A DNA stretch of 64,000 nt from Pyropia yezoensis (GCA_009829735.1 CM020618.1:34014894-34078893), one strand, 5' to 3'. Positions 44,682 through 57,384 are shown, numbered from the stretch's first letter. The notes: generated by a model from the letters alone, not told the origin. Numbers and translations: made by a program.

Positions 44682-45181
44682 NNNNNNNNNNNNNNNNNNN
44701 NNNNNNNNNNNNNNNNNNNNNNNNNNNNNNNNNNNNNNNNNNNNNNNNNNNNNNNNNNNNNNNNNNNNNNNNNNNNNNNNNNNNNNNNNNNNNNNNNNNN
44801 NNNNNNNNNNNNNNNNNNNNNNNNNNNNNNNNNNNNNNNNNNNNNNNNNNNNNNNNNNNNNNNNNNNNNNNNNNNNNNNNNNNNNNNNNNNNNNNNNNNN
44901 NNNNNNNNNNNNNNNNNNNNNNNNNNNNNNNNNNNNNNNNNNNNNNNNNNNNNNNNNNNNNNNNNNNNNNNNNNNNNNNNNNNNNNNNNNNNNNNNNNNN
45001 NNNNNNNNNNNNNNNNNNNNNNNNNNNNNNNNNNNNNNNNNNNNNNNNNNNNNNNNNNNNNNNNNNNNNNNNNNNNNNNNNNNNNNNNNNNNNNNNNNNN
45101 NNNNNNNNNNNNNNNNNNNNNNNNNNNNNNNNNNNNNNNNNNNNNNNNNNNNNNNNNNNNNNNNNNNNNNNNNNNNNNNNN
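44682..45181. other. Assembly gap of exactly 500 N
   Basis: The gap is bounded on the right by a 14-base C run. Its round length suggests a placeholder, not a measured distance. It lies at the 3' end of the SPT20 gene, so the true C-terminus of that gene is not visible. Confidence 0.95.
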
Positions 45182-46240
45182 CCCCCCCCCCCCCCGGCGG
45201 CGGTGGCGGCCACCGCCCGCGCCGCCGCCACCGCCTGGGCCTGCTGGGAGGCGACCAGCTGCGCCCGCTGAGCCTGCTGCGCGTGCATCAGCCGCATGGC
45301 GGCGGAGCGGTGGTGCGCCGCAACGGCGCTGCCGTGGGGGGGGGGGCGGGGGGGGGGGGGGCGCCCCCTCCCCCCGCCGCCGCCGCCGCTGCTGCTGCCG
45401 CCGCCGCCGCCGCCGCTGCCTGCGCCTGCGCCTGTGCCTGTGCCTGCGCCTGCGCCTGCGCTTGGGCATGCGCTTGGGCCTGCGCCTGCGCTTGAGCCTG
45501 CGCCTGCGCCTGCGCCTGCGCCTGCGCCGCCGCCGCCGCCGCGGCCGCCGCTTGCGCCTGCGCCACGACGCCGCCGCCGCCGCCGCCGCCCGGGTCTGCC
45601 TTGACCGCCGACGCCGGGGAGCCCCGCGGGGGCTTGCCGCCACCCCCACCGCCACCGCCGCCGCCACCGCCCACCCCCACCCCCCCCGCCGCTGACCCCC
45701 ACCGCCGCTGCCGCCCGCCGCGCCGGCGGCCGCCCCCGGTCCACCCCCCGCCGCGGCCGCGGCAGCAGCGGCGGCGGCCGCCGCCGCCGCCGCCGCCGCC
45801 CGGCGGCTGGCAGCGACGCCGATGCCGCCGCCGCGGCGGCGGCCGGGCGCCCCGGCAGCCCCGCCGCCGCCGCCGCCGCCGCCACGCGCCCCCACCTTGC
45901 GGTCCCCCGCCGCGGGCGGGGCGGCCGACGATGAGGATGGGGGTGGGGGTGGCGGTGGCGGTGGCGGCGGCGGCGGTGGGGGTGGGGGTGGCGGCGGCGG
46001 TGGTGGGGGTAGCGGCGCCGACCCGGGGGGGTGCCCGCCGCCCCCCGCGCCGCCCCCCGACGCGGCAGCCGCCACCGCCGCCGCCGCTGCCGCCGCCGCC
46101 GCCTGCCGTGCGGTGATGGCCGCCGCCTGTTGGGCGGCGGCCGCCGCCTGCTGCTGCTGCACCGTGGTGGCGGCCGACGCGGGCACCTGGGGGGAGGGGG
46201 CGTGGCCGTGGCCGTGGCCGTAGCCACCCCCGCCGCTGCC

Positions 46241-46294
<54 letters not shown>

Positions 46295-49200
46295 ACCACC
46301 ACCGCCACCACCGCCGCCGCCGCCCCGGCCAGCAGGGTCGTCGCGGCGGCCCGCCGCAGTGGCGCCACCACCCCCCCCCCCCCGGGAGGACCCCCCCCCC
46401 CCCCCCTGCCGCGGGGTAACGACGGGCACCCCCCCCCCCGGGCCGAGTAGTTGTCGTCCGAGGAGAGGTCGTAGCCCTCGCGGTCGGCGAGGCGGCGGAA
46501 CTCGTCACAAAACGCGTGCCCCGCCGCCTCCCCCTCCACCACCACCCGAAAGATGTCCCGGCTCTTTTCCGTCTGGATGCCCCGCCCAATGATCACCTCG
46601 GTCGTGCGCTGCTGCCGGCGCATCAGCTCGAGCATGTAGATGCTCCGCGCGCGGGGGCGGCCGCCGCCGCCCGCCCGGTCCCGGTCCCGGTCCCGGTCGC
46701 CCCCGCGGTCCCGCTCCCGGTCGCCGCCAGCCGCCGCCCCCCCCGGACCGTCCCCACCGCCACCGCCGCCCCCCCCCCCCCCACCCCCCCCCCCACCACC
46801 ACCACCACCACCAGTGGCGGCGGAGCCCCCCCCCCCCGACGGCTCGAGCAGCCGCAGCGCGCGAAGGCGCTCCGTCGGCCGTAGCGGCGGCGGCGGCCGC
46901 ACCCCCGCAATCACCGCGAGCAGCGACGGCGGCGGCAGGCCAATATCCGCCGCCGTCAGGGGTGACCGCAGTAGCCGGCCGCCAACACCCACACTCCCAC
47001 CGGTGGCAGCGGCCGCGGCGGCGGCGGTGCTAATGCCGGCGGCCGCCACGCCGCCGCCGCCGCCGCCCGCTGCTACCCCGCGGGACAGCAACGGCATCAG
47101 TGGCGGTGGCGGCGGGGGCGGCAGGCCGCCGGCGCCACGGCCCGCTGCCGACGGGGACGCTCCCCCGGCCGCCCCCCCCCGGCCGCCCGGCGACGCTGCG
47201 GCGCGTGCCGACGGGGAGGCGACGGCCCGCCCCGACGGCGAGCCCCCCCCCCCGCGGCCGCCCGGCGACGCGGCGCCCCGCGGCACGGGGCTGGACGGCG
47301 AGCCAGGCGGGTGGGCGGCGGCGGCGGCACCGACGGCGGCGCCCGCCCCTCCCCCCCCCCCCGCGCTGCCAGCGGCGGCGAGGGCGCGGTCCACCTCGGC
47401 GGCCACCGCCGCCCGCCGGGCGGTGGCGGCGGCCGCCCCCACCAGCAGCAGCACCGCCGTGTCCGTGGCGGGCACGCGGGGCCGCGCGGCCGCCGCCGCC
47501 GCGCGGCGTGCGGCCGACAGGGTGGCGGCCTTGCCGGCCGCCACCGCCCCCGCGGCGGTCGACGACGCGGTCACCGCCGCGGCCAGCGGCCGCCACGTGA
47601 CGCCCCGGCCCGAGTGGAGGCGCCGGGAGAGGGAGGTGGCGGCGGGCGCGGCGGGCGCGGCGGGCCGCAGGTCCAGGTGGGGGTGCAGCGCCAGCAGCAG
47701 CGGCGCCTCGACCCGCGCGGCGAGGTCCGCGTCGCCCAGCGGCGCGCCCCCCCCCCCGACGCCGTACTCGCCGCCGTCGCCGTCGCCGCCGCCCGCGGCG
47801 TCGGCGGCGGGCCCGCCGGGCGCCGTCCCCGCCGCCCACGCGGCAGAGAGGCGGGCGCCAATGCCCACCGCGTCGACCGCAACGGTGTAGGCGTCGGGGC
47901 GGAGGAGGATGCGGGCGGGGGCGCCCGCTGCGGCCGCCGCCGTGTGGTCGTGCACGACCGTAACCAGACAGCCGGCGGCGTAGTGGCAGCACGCCGCCGG
48001 CGGGAGCTCCTCGGGGGGGGGCAGCAGGCCCAGCGACAGGGACCGCAGCAGGCCGGCCGACGTCCGGTCGTAGGGGAAGCGGGGGAGCGTCGCGGCGGCG
48101 GCCACCTTGGTCGGTGACGGCGTGCCACCGCCGCTGCCACCGCCAACGCCACCCGCAACTGGCGACGGCGTGCTGCCACTGGCAGAGGCAGACGCGGAGC
48201 CGCTGCCGCCGCCAGCACCCCCCCCCGCCCCCGCCCCGGCGCCGCCGCCACTCCCGCTGGTGGCGGCCGCCTCGGTCGGGGGCTCCACCGAGTACCCATC
48301 CGGGAAGAGGTGGACGACAAAGGTGGGGCGGAGGGTGGCGAGCCAACCTCCCCCCCCCCCGCCACCCAGGCCCGCCCGCGCCGCCACCGCCGCCGCCCCA
48401 GCGGCCACCCCCGTTGGGCTGTCACTGGCGGTGCTGGCCCCCCCGCCCCCCCCCACCCGCCCACCCGCGCCCTCCACCTTGATGTGCGGCGTGGGGGGGG
48501 GTGCCCGCCCCACCACCGCCCGCCGGCGGCCGCCTGCCGACGCCGCCCCGACCGCCACCACCCCCACCGCCACCGCCGCCGGCACGAGCGCCCCCAAGCC
48601 CCCGGGTGGGAGCGGGTGGCCGCGCCGCCACCGCTGCCGCTGCCGCCGGCGTCAGTACCCGGAGGGCGCCGCCCACGGCGGGCGGCGGCGGCAGTGGCGG
48701 CGGCACGCCCGCGTGGCCGCCGGGGAGGGAGGCGTAGAGGGTGAGCGCCCCGCCGGGCGGGGGGGGCAGCCGCGCCACCCGCCCGCGCTTGGCCGGCCGC
48801 CCCGCGCCCGCGGGGACACTGCCACGCCGACGCCGGTGGGGGATGGCGGCGGCAGCGGCGGCGGCGGCGGTGGTGGTGGCGGGGGGGGGGGGGCGGCGGT
48901 GGTGCCGGCGCACCCGGCGCGCCCGGCGTGCCCGCCGCTGCCGGCGCCGCTGCGGGTGGCGCTGCCGACGCGGGGGTGACGCCCACCATGGCGTCACCCC
49001 CCGCGGCGGGCACAGACGGGGTGGCCGTGGCGGGCACAGACGGGGTGGCCGCGGCGGCACCCGGCCGCGGCGGCGGCGGCAGAAGCACGCCCCCCCCACC
49101 GGCCGCCGCCGCCGCGACGGGCGGCGGCGCCCCGTTGGGGACGGCGACGGCAGACCCCCCCCCCGCGGTGGGCGGCATGGCCGCCGCGCCCGCCTCCCCG

Positions 49201-49346
49201 TCGCTGCTGCTGCTGGCGTCGTCGTCGTCGTCGTTGTCCCCCCCGCCGCGCGCCCACGCCGCCGGTAGGCGTGAGCCACCGGCGGCGGCGGCGGCACGCG
49301 CGCGGGTGGTCGCGGTGCCGCCGCCCAGGCGGAGGACGATGGGCAT
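45182..49346 (-). CDS. SPT20: SPT20/SUPT20H homologue, SAGA coactivator subunit (3' end in gap)
   Basis: SPT20 is a structural subunit of the SAGA histone acetyltransferase complex in the nucleus. The Spt20 core is clear on the minus strand between ~48340 and ~47560: FVVHLFPDGYSV, FPYDRTSAGLLRSLSLG, YAAGCLVTVVHDH, ARILLRPDAYTVAVD and EAPLLLALHPHLDLRP. These match the family order: a strand with YPDGYS, a PYDR helix, the GC(V/L)V-x-VRDYR strand, an ILLRP strand and an LDP helix. A second conserved block near 46640-46440 (RSIYMLELMRRQQRTTEVIIGRGIQTEKS) follows, then Gln/Ala-rich tracts (an Ala-Gln dipeptide run at 45420-45530). I start it at the ATG 49346 (MPIVLRLGG), followed by an Asp/Ser acidic patch. 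The frame changes near 48885, 48590, 46430 and 45350, each beside long C/G runs, so assembly indels are likelier than decay. Short introns are possible. Confidence 0.8.
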
Positions 49347-51608
49347 GGTTGGGGTGGGTCGTCACGTTGGCCGGGGGAGGGGGGAGGGGGGCGGGGGGGG
49401 CGGGGAACAAAAGGGGCGCAGATGAGGTTAACGTAAGCGTGGGAGGGGGGGGAGGGCGGGGGTAGGGAGGAAAAGCGATGCCTTGAAGATGGGGGGGGGA
49501 GCAGCGGCTCGGCAAAGGGGTAGGAAAGAAAGGGCAATGTCGGTGGGAGACAAAGGCGCAGAGGGGGAAGGCGTTGCGCAGGCCGGGCGGGCGCCAGCGG
49601 GCGGCTCCGCCGAGCACCTGTGCTGGGAGGGGGCGGGTCGCTTTGACCCGACGCGCCACGCCAGGGGGGGGGGTGGCGCCCCCGCCGCCCCGACCCGCCG
49701 CTGCCGCTGCCGCTGCCGCTGCCGCTGCCGCTGCCGCTGCCGCTGCCGCTGCCGCTGCCACTGCCGCTGCCGTTGCTGGTCGCCGTTCGCCGACTGCCGC
49801 TGCCGCAGCCGCTGCTAGCCAAGCGAAGCGGCCACCGCCGCCGCCGCCGCCGCCGCCGCCGCAGCGCGATGTGGCTACCCCGACGCCGGAGCACCCCGTG
49901 CCGACGCCGCCGCTGCCACCGCCGCCACCCGGGCAGCCGGCGGGGGCGGAGGGGGGTCCGCGCCGCGAGGGCGGCCAGCGGGCGGAGGGCGGGCTCGTGG
50001 TCTGGCGGGCCGGGGAGCGACCGAGAGCGCGGGGCCGTGACGCGCGCGGGCACGGGCCCCACGCCCGTCGATCGCGCGGGCACCCCGTCGCTGCGCGCGC
50101 GGACCGCCATGACCATGTCGATCGACCTGAACGACCGGAAGTCTCGAGCAGATGGAGCCCCGCTTGATCGCTCAATTGCTTGCCATGCTCTGGGACAGAG
50201 GAGGAGCACGACGGGAAATACACGTCTAAATATAGTACACAAAGTATATAGGGAAATATGACAGATTAGTTTCTTTTACACGTATCCAGCTTGCCCGTCC
50301 ACGTGTTCTTTTGCGTCGTGATTTACAAAACCCACTGGCAGGAGCCTCGTCACTGATGATGATCATGGAGGCGGTGTGCGCCCCTGCCACTGTACATACT
50401 GCGCTCACTCATGCCACACCCCGAAACCGCCGATCAGGCGGTACGCGGCTTTACGTTCGTCGGCTTCAGCAACGCTGTCAACGAAACGGCTCCATATTAT
50501 TGCCCACAGCTGGACGCACGCGCCAGTCCCATGTTACTACATCAGACTGACGACAGTAACGCCAGTCTGATAACGCATTACCAGATTGATATTGAAGCAT
50601 CTGACTGACGATGTATTACGGTGGTGGTGGTGAGCAGGCTTGGGGCTTGCCGTGCTGGTTGGTCGTGGCGCCGCCCCGGCGCGGCTAAAGCATTGCCCGC
50701 CCCTGCCATGCCAGCAAACAACATCATAAGAGATGAATCGTGTCCCCGGCGCAGACGTGGAACCGCGGCTGCGAAAGACGTGAAGCTGCTCATCCGAAAA
50801 TTAGTAACTGGTGTGAGCGAGTGCACTGGCTGCTCCCGCTCACTCCATCATGTAGGTATGAGTGAGCGGGTGCCTTCACTGCACCCGCTAACTCACACCA
50901 CGACGATGGTGGTGTGACTGAAGGGACACGCAGACGCGTATCCAACTTGACTGCATCGTCGGTCGGTCGGTACACTGGGCGGAGGCAGTGTTTAGTTCTC
51001 TGCTCTTCCGCTTCGTGGATCTGACCCTGCGCGCCGTACGCGCTCCGTGCAGTCACTTGCACCCTTTGGCTTCCTTTCTGCAGGGTTCTCGTATTGTTTT
51101 TTCAAAAACTTTGACACTTTCATTCCACCATCCTTTCTTTTGTCCCCTTTTGTCAATTAGTTTCGTCCGTGACGGTGCTTCCCTCCTTTGTCGACCTATA
51201 CAATTACCCCAGCGCCCGCCCTCCCACTGCCAGCAGGGAGGGAAGGCGCTGTTGCGAGCCGCGAACCGGCGCAGCTGGCCAATTGGCGGCTGCCACGAGG
51301 CCGCTGCGGAGGATGGTTGGTCGACCGCTGGCAGCAGCTGGCCCGATTGTCTTGGCCGCGTCCCCCTCGCCTACAGCACGCATGCGCGCGCAGCGGGCGG
51401 CGCGCGCGCGGTGCGCACGGTGCCGACCGCCGCGCACGACCAACCCGTCTTCTCCCTGAGCGCTTTCCCCCCCCCCCCCCCCCCCCCCCCCATTCTCTTA
51501 ACCCTTCCCGATACCTTCCTCCCAGACTGCGGGCTTTCCTCTTGCCCCCCCCCCTCCCCCTTCCGCCGACCGGTTGCGCTAGGCGGGGCCTGGTCGGGAG
51601 GCCCCGCC
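49347..51608. promoter_or_regulatory. Divergent intergenic region between SPT20 and TAF4
   Basis: About 2.3 kb separates the two start codons. The SPT20-proximal half (49347-50160) is GC-rich low complexity, including a GCCGCT microsatellite at ~49697-49770. The middle (50160-51200) is of normal composition, with TATATAGGG near 50246 and a cluster of hairpins at 50835-50916. The TAF4-proximal part is pyrimidine-rich, with a long C run at ~51467-51491. No third gene is recognised, but a small one cannot be excluded. Confidence 0.45.
50835..50916. other. Cluster of three perfect hairpins, two mutually exclusive
   Basis: The stems are CCCGCTCACTC/GAGTGAGCGGG (50835-50845 with 50860-50870), AGCGGGTGC/GCACCCGCT (50865-50873 with 50881-50889) and CACACCAC/GTGGTGTG (50894-50901 with 50909-50916). 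The first two share bases and cannot form together. Function is unknown. Confidence 0.6.
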
Positions 51609-54600
51609 ATGGAGCAGCACCTGTCGGATCTGCTCGGCATCTTTGGGCCGGGCGCCGGCGGCACGCCGGGCGCGGGGCCCCCTCCACCCGGGGGGGGGAG
51701 GGGCGGTGGCCCCCCAACTTCTTCCGCTGCCGCTGCCGCCGCTGCCGCGGCAGGACGGGGGGCGGGCGGCCGCGGCGGCGGCCCGCTGAGGGTGCCTGTC
51801 ACGGGGCCGCTGCCACCGCCACCTACTCACCCACCTCCGCCGCCACCCCCTCGGCAACCACCCCCACCGCCCCCACCACCACCGTTGGCGGCGGGCGGCC
51901 GTGGAGGCGCGCCCCCGCTGCCGCCGCGGCTGGTGGGGGTGAGTGGCCCGCCGGCGGGTGGCGTCGGCGGCGGCGGCGGCGGCGACGGCGGCCTCCGGGG
52001 GCCGTCCGGGGGAGTGGCTGTGGGGGGGGCAGGCCGCGGACGTGGCAGGGGAGGGGGTGTGGGGGGGGGGGGAACCCCGCCGCAGCTGGTCGGGCTGGGA
52101 CAACGTACGTTGGGGTGTGTGCCGGCTGGGGTGCCTCTTCGCCAGCGGGGAGGGCTGGACCGCCGCGGCTGGTTGCCGCGGCTGTTGAGTGGGCGGTGGG
52201 GTCGTCGAGCGGTGGGCGTGCGTGGGACGCGGCTGCCGCAGCGGCCATGGCCCCATCAGTTCTCTGGGGACTGGGGTGGGGCAGGCCATAGGGGGGAACG
52301 GGGGTGGGGGAGGAGGGGGGTTAGCACCGGATGCACCGCCGGGGGTCCTGGCACCCGCCGCCAGTTATCACGGCAGCCTGCTCACCTCACCCTCCTGTGT
52401 GCGACATGCTAAATTCCCCTTGCGCCGTTTTTGTTGTTTCTGCGGTCGCCTCGCCCGCTCCCGTCCGCCTGGCTGGTGGTTGTCGAGCGCAGGGGCGGCT
52501 GGGCCGGGCGGGCCTGCCCTGGGCGGCCCCGGTGGCGGCAGCCCCGCCCGTGGTCCTGGGGGTAGAGGTGGCGGCAGGGGGGCGCCCCAGCGGCCGGCGG
52601 CCGGCCCCGCTGTGGCGAGCAGCTCCCGCAACCTTTCTGAGCTGCTCTCGCTGTTGGGACCCGGCGATGATGCTAGTGGCAGCGGCGGTGGTGGTGGTGG
52701 CGGCAGCGGCGGGGGGGTCGGCGGCGGCAGCACTGGCAGTGGCAGTGGTAGCGGTGGTGCTGGCAGCAGTGGCGGCCTCGGGAGAGGGGTGGGCGGCAGC
52801 CCGGCGAGTGGCCGGGCGGGCATGTCCCCTGGTCGCTCCAGGGGGCCTCCCCCGCCAGGCATGGCTACCCGTCCACTCCCGGGGCCCCCACCGCATCTGT
52901 CGGGTCCGCCGCCGTCTCGCGCGCCGGGCCTCCTGGTGCCTCCGCCAGGCGTTGCTGGCGGTGGGGCGGGCGCCCCGGGTTTGGTGCCCCCCAGCATTCC
53001 CCTACCCCTGGTGCCCCCCGTGGCCCCCATTCCGTCGGCGGGGGGGGGGCGTGCCGGCGGTGGCGGTGGCGGTGCCGGCGGTGGCTCGAGCGACAACTTT
53101 GCCGAGCTTGAGGCCCTGCTCTCCAAGAAGCCGGACGTCTCGAGCGCCCCGCCAGCCGCGGCCCCCACCCTCAGCACCGGCTCGGTGAGTTCTTCCGCCT
53201 CTCTCGCGCGCATGCAAGCCTTGCAGCTGCAGCAGCAGCAGCAGCAAGCGGCGGCAGCTGCCGCTGCGGCGGCAGCTGTGGCCGCCGCGCCAACGGGTGG
53301 GCCCGGAGTTCTCTCCGGCGTAGCTGGGCACGCACGCCAGCCAAAGATGCGGCCGACGTCGGCGGTACTGTCGCAACAGCAGCGGGCGGAAATGGTATCG
53401 GCAGCGGCGCGCGATGGGCGGGGTAGGCCACCCGATAACATGCCCCAGATGACGCGCGAGCAAGAGATGGTCTTTCAATACCTCCAGTTTGTCCTTGCGC
53501 TGTTGGACAGGATGGTGCAAGGTACGCTGAAGACGCAGGCCGATGTTGCGCGCCACAAAGTCGTCCGCGGACACGTCAAGAACTTTTGGCCGCAGTGGAA
53601 GCAGGGTCACGTGTCGCTGCAGCAGTTGCAGCCGCAGGTCATGGCGCTCCTCAAGGGCGCCCGCCCACCAGGCAGCACGATTGACATTGAGGCAGAGATG
53701 AAGCACTGGTCCGCGGAAGGTCTCCGGCGACGCAAGGAGGCGGCGGAGCTCCAGCGTCGCAAGGCCGCTGTAGCGGCCGCCGCAGCAGCGGCCGCCTCGG
53801 CACAGGCGGGGGCCGGGGCCAGGGTGGGAAGTAATGTGGCACCCGGCGCCCCACCACCGCCTCCATCGCGTCCGGCGGCAGCGGTTGTACCTCCACCACC
53901 TCCGCCACCACCCCCGCCTCCCCCGCCTCCTCCGGCAGCTACTGCGGCGGCACGTCAGCAGCGACTGGCGACGACGCAGGCAGCAATGTCCGTGCGGTTG
54001 CAGCAGCAGCGAGCAGCTGCAGCGGCGGCAGCGGCGGCAGCGGCGGCAGCCGCGGCTACCAACACCCCCGCTGCGGCTCCTGTTTTGCCGACCAGACCAC
54101 TAGCCGGGCCTCCGACTAGCGCGTCTCCTGCGGGACTCGTAGCTCCTGTAGCGGGGGTCCCAGGGGATGTGCATCCTCCTCTTGCGCCTCCGCCCCCGCC
54201 GCCTACCCCACCTCCCCCGGCTCCATCGCCCAACTCTGCTTCTTCGTCAGCTGCCGCGTCGGCAGCCTCTCGGCCGACGTCGCTGCTTGGTGGAGTGGCC
54301 CCGCCGCCGGCACGTGCCAGCGGGGGCGCCAAGGGTGGCAAAGCGCCTGCCGGCAAGGGTGTGAAGACGATTGCGAACAAGGGTCTTGCGCCGCCCCGTC
54401 GCCGCCCGCCAACGGCGGCGGCCAAGGCCGCGGCGGCGACCAAGGCCGCGGCGGCGGCGGCGGCTGCCGCCGCCGAGACGACGGCTTCTGCGGGGGACGT
54501 TGGCGGGCCGGGCCAGCCTGCCTCGGCGACCGCCGGTGGGTCGGCTCCGTCGGTGGGAGCGTCGCCGAGTGGTGCTGGGGGGGGGGCGACACCGCGGCCT

Positions 54601-57384
54601 GGCGCCGCTTCCCCCGTCGCCCGAGGAGGTGCTGCCGGGGCTGCAGGCGGGCCTGCAGCGCCGCCCTCCAAAGGCCCCCGCAAGCGTGCGCCGCCGTCCA
54701 AGGCATCTCTCACTGCTGCGGCAGCGTCGGGCAAGGCGGCTGCCGCTGCTGCGGCCGCCGCTGCTGCTGCGGCCGCTGCCTCAGCTGCGCCTGACGGCAC
54801 TGCTCCTAGTGCTACCCCTGCACAGCCCGGCGGCGCAGCGGCAGCAACTGGTGGCGCGGCGGAAACGCCAGCAGCGTCAGGGGTGGCCCCCCCCCCGCGT
54901 CCCGGTGGAGTCGGTGCCAAGCGGCCCGCCCCAGGCGGGGCATCTCCTGCAGGGGCTCCTCCCAAGCGCGCTCGTGGGGGCAAGCGGGCGCCGCGGAAAA
55001 AGGGCGTCACCGCCGCCGCCGCCGCCGCAGTAGCTGCCGCTGCCGCTGCTTCTGCTGCTGCGACGGCTGCCGCAGCGGGTGCCCCGCCGGAGGCGTCCCC
55101 GACGTCGTTGCCAGGGGGTGTGCCACCGCCACCGCGTCCCGGGGCTGCCGCAGGCGTGTTTACTGGGATGGGTGGGGCTGTGGGGGGGAGTAAGATCGCC
55201 GCCGCGATGGCTGCCGCTCAGTCCGGGTCCGCTTCCGCTGCCCCCGCGCTGCCTGCTGGCCCTGGTGATGGTGCGTCGGGCGTTGCGAATGGACTGGCCC
55301 CGCCGCCACGGCCGCCACCGGCCGCACCGCCGGCTGCGCCGAACGCCGCGCCGCCAACAGGTCGGGCCTTTCCGACCGCCGCTGCCGCCACATCTGCTGA
55401 CGAGCCGTCGGTGGGTGCCAAGCCGCCATCCCCGCGCGCGTCACCACTTCTTAAGGGCGGCGTCAAGGCGCTTGATGTCAAAGGTGGCATCAAGCCAGCT
55501 GACGTCAAGGCTGGGGTCAAGCCGCTTGACGACAGAGCCGGTGCCAAGCCGCTTGACGTCAAGGCTGGCGCCAAGCCGCGCCCAAAAGGGCCCGCCGCTC
55601 GCAACAAGGCTGCCAAGCTTGCCAATTCAGCGGCTGCCAAGGCCGCCCAGGCAATGCCCCCCGGGCCCCGTGCCGGCCCCGCCTTGGCCGGCTTGAGCGC
55701 GCCGCCACCGAGGAATGGTGGCGCCGCCGGCAAGGGTGGCAACGCCGCTGCTCTGCGCGCAGCAGCCGCGGCTGGGGCGGCTGCGGGAGCGGTCGCACTG
55801 GCGGCCAGTGGGCGGTCAGGGCTAGCCGCTAGCCCCCCAGCCGTGGTGGCGGCGACGGCACCGTCGGCGGCGGCAGCTGCGGCGGGTACTGCCAGGGGTG
55901 CTGGCGGGCCTGCCCCGTCGGCCGCCTCGCCGGCGGCCAGGAAGGCGGGTGGCAACGGCAGCGGCGCTCCCCCTCGCCCGGTGAATGACACGGACATGGA
56001 CATTGTAGCCGCGTCTGGGATCGACCTTAACGAGGAGGAGGATGTGGGCCTCGCTGACGCGGCCGCCGCCGTCGTTGCTGCGGCCCACCCCCCTGGTGGC
56101 GATGTGGACGATGGCGCCGACGCGTCGGGTTGCCTGGGCGTTCTCCATGCCACCTCCCTGCGGCGGCGGCTTGAGGCGGCCGCTGCCGCGGCGGGCCTGA
56201 CTGGCGGGGTGCCGCCGGACACGGCCGTGTTTGTTGCTCATGCGGTCCGTGCGCGGTTGTCGTCTGTGCTTGAGGCGATTGTATCTGCCGCGCATGTCCG
56301 CACTGCCGAGCCTCCAGCTGTTCTCGACGCCGCCGCGCCATTGGTCGACAGTGGCGGCTTGCCCGGCCGCGCTCCCCTGTGCTGGCAGCCTGCCGTGGAG
56401 TGTGTTCGGGACCGCCTGGCCGCTGCCGCCGCCGAGGAAACCCGCGCTTTTGACGTGGCCGCTGCAACCCGCGCGCGCCGGCGGCTGGCCGACGCCGAGG
56501 CCGCCGCCGCCGCCGCCGCCGCTGCCGCCCGCAAGGCCGCCGAAGGGGACGGCGGCGGGGGGTCGGGCATTGGCAGCGGCGGCGTCGGTGGCGTCGACGG
56601 GTCGGGAGGTGGGGGCGGCAAAGGTGGCGGTGGCGGCGGTGGCGGCTCGTCGTCGGCTGCCGAAGGGGGGCGCAGGGACAAGGCAACGGTGGAGAAGAAG
56701 AGGGCGGCCGACTCGCTGCGGACCACCAACGCGGCGCTGACGAGTATGTTCAAGGGCCTTGGCCGCCGCAAGCGCCGAATGCCCGGTGCAGCTGGGGGGG
56801 TTGGCGGGGGGGGGTCTTCCAACTCCCTCGCCTCGCTTGGCGGGCGCTCGGCTGGAGGGGGTGGGACGGCCTCTGAGCCGGGCACCCCCGCTGGCGCGGG
56901 CGCGAGCCCTGGGGGTGGGGACGACCAGGCCGCCAAGGTGCGGCGGCTTGGGGGGGCCGCCGCGGGCTCCCCTGCTGGCTCTGCTGCTGCCGCTGCCGCC
57001 GCCGCCACGACCACAGCGGCGGTCGCCACGGCTGCCACACCAGGCACCGCCGGGCCTTCTACCACCGCTGGTGGTGCGGCCGCTGCTGGCGGCGGTGGGG
57101 GTGGCGGCGGCTTACCGGGCGGCGTCCGTGGCGGCTCTCCGACGGGTGCGGGCGCTGGGTTGCCGGCCGCGCCCGTCAGCGGGTCGGCCGGCAGCGGCGG
57201 CTGCGGCGGCAGCGGCGGCAGCAGCACCGCCCCGGCTGGTCCCCCCCGGCAGCCGCTGCGGCTACAAGACTGTCTCATGGCCATGGCGGTGGAGCGGCGC
57301 ATGCGCGGCAGCGCGCTGCTCTGCCGCTGGCACGCGCGGCTGGGCGTCCGCGGCGGCCCGTGGCCACTGCGCAACGGCGCGTGA
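51609..57384 (+). CDS. TAF4: TAF4 homologue, TFIID subunit 4 (~1795 aa)
   Basis: TAF4 is a core TFIID subunit that pairs with TAF12 through a histone fold. The start is ATG 51609 (MEQHLSDLLGIFG). A GT-AG intron at 52105-52492 (donor GTACGT, acceptor GAGCGCAG) joins the first frame to the long second one in phase. A GTGAGT donor at 51939 is an alternative but breaks the phase. Residues ~480-565 (MTREQEMVFQYLQFVLALLDRM...NFWPQWKQGHVSLQQLQPQVMALLKG) form a TAFH/RST-like helical domain. From ~1330 come the TAF4 C-terminal signatures: a GIDLNEEEDV motif, a helix (LRRRLEAAAAAAGL), VAHAVRARLSSVLEAIVSAAHVR, an Ala/Arg-rich coiled stretch, and the last motif LRLQDCLMAMAVERRMRGSALLCRW, which matches the 'DVI-x-hEpqM-x(3)-LIYR' end of TAF4. 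Between lie Ala/Pro/Gly/Gln runs and Lys-Pro-Leu-Asp-Val repeats (55470-55580). The gene diverges from SPT20. Confidence 0.82.
52105..52492 (+). other. Intron of TAF4 (388 bp)
   Basis: GT-AG, with a T-rich tract (GTTTTTGTTGTTTCTGCGG) upstream of the acceptor. Splicing carries one base into the next exon and preserves the frame of the long TAF4 ORF. Confidence 0.55.

Noticed and set aside
44404-45495. Frames running through the 500-N gap on both strands
   Set aside because: They are produced by reading N as open sequence.
48422-50242. 606-codon minus-strand frame upstream of SPT20
   Set aside because: Arg/Pro-rich shadow. Only its part near 48890-48600 may coincide with the true SPT20 frame.
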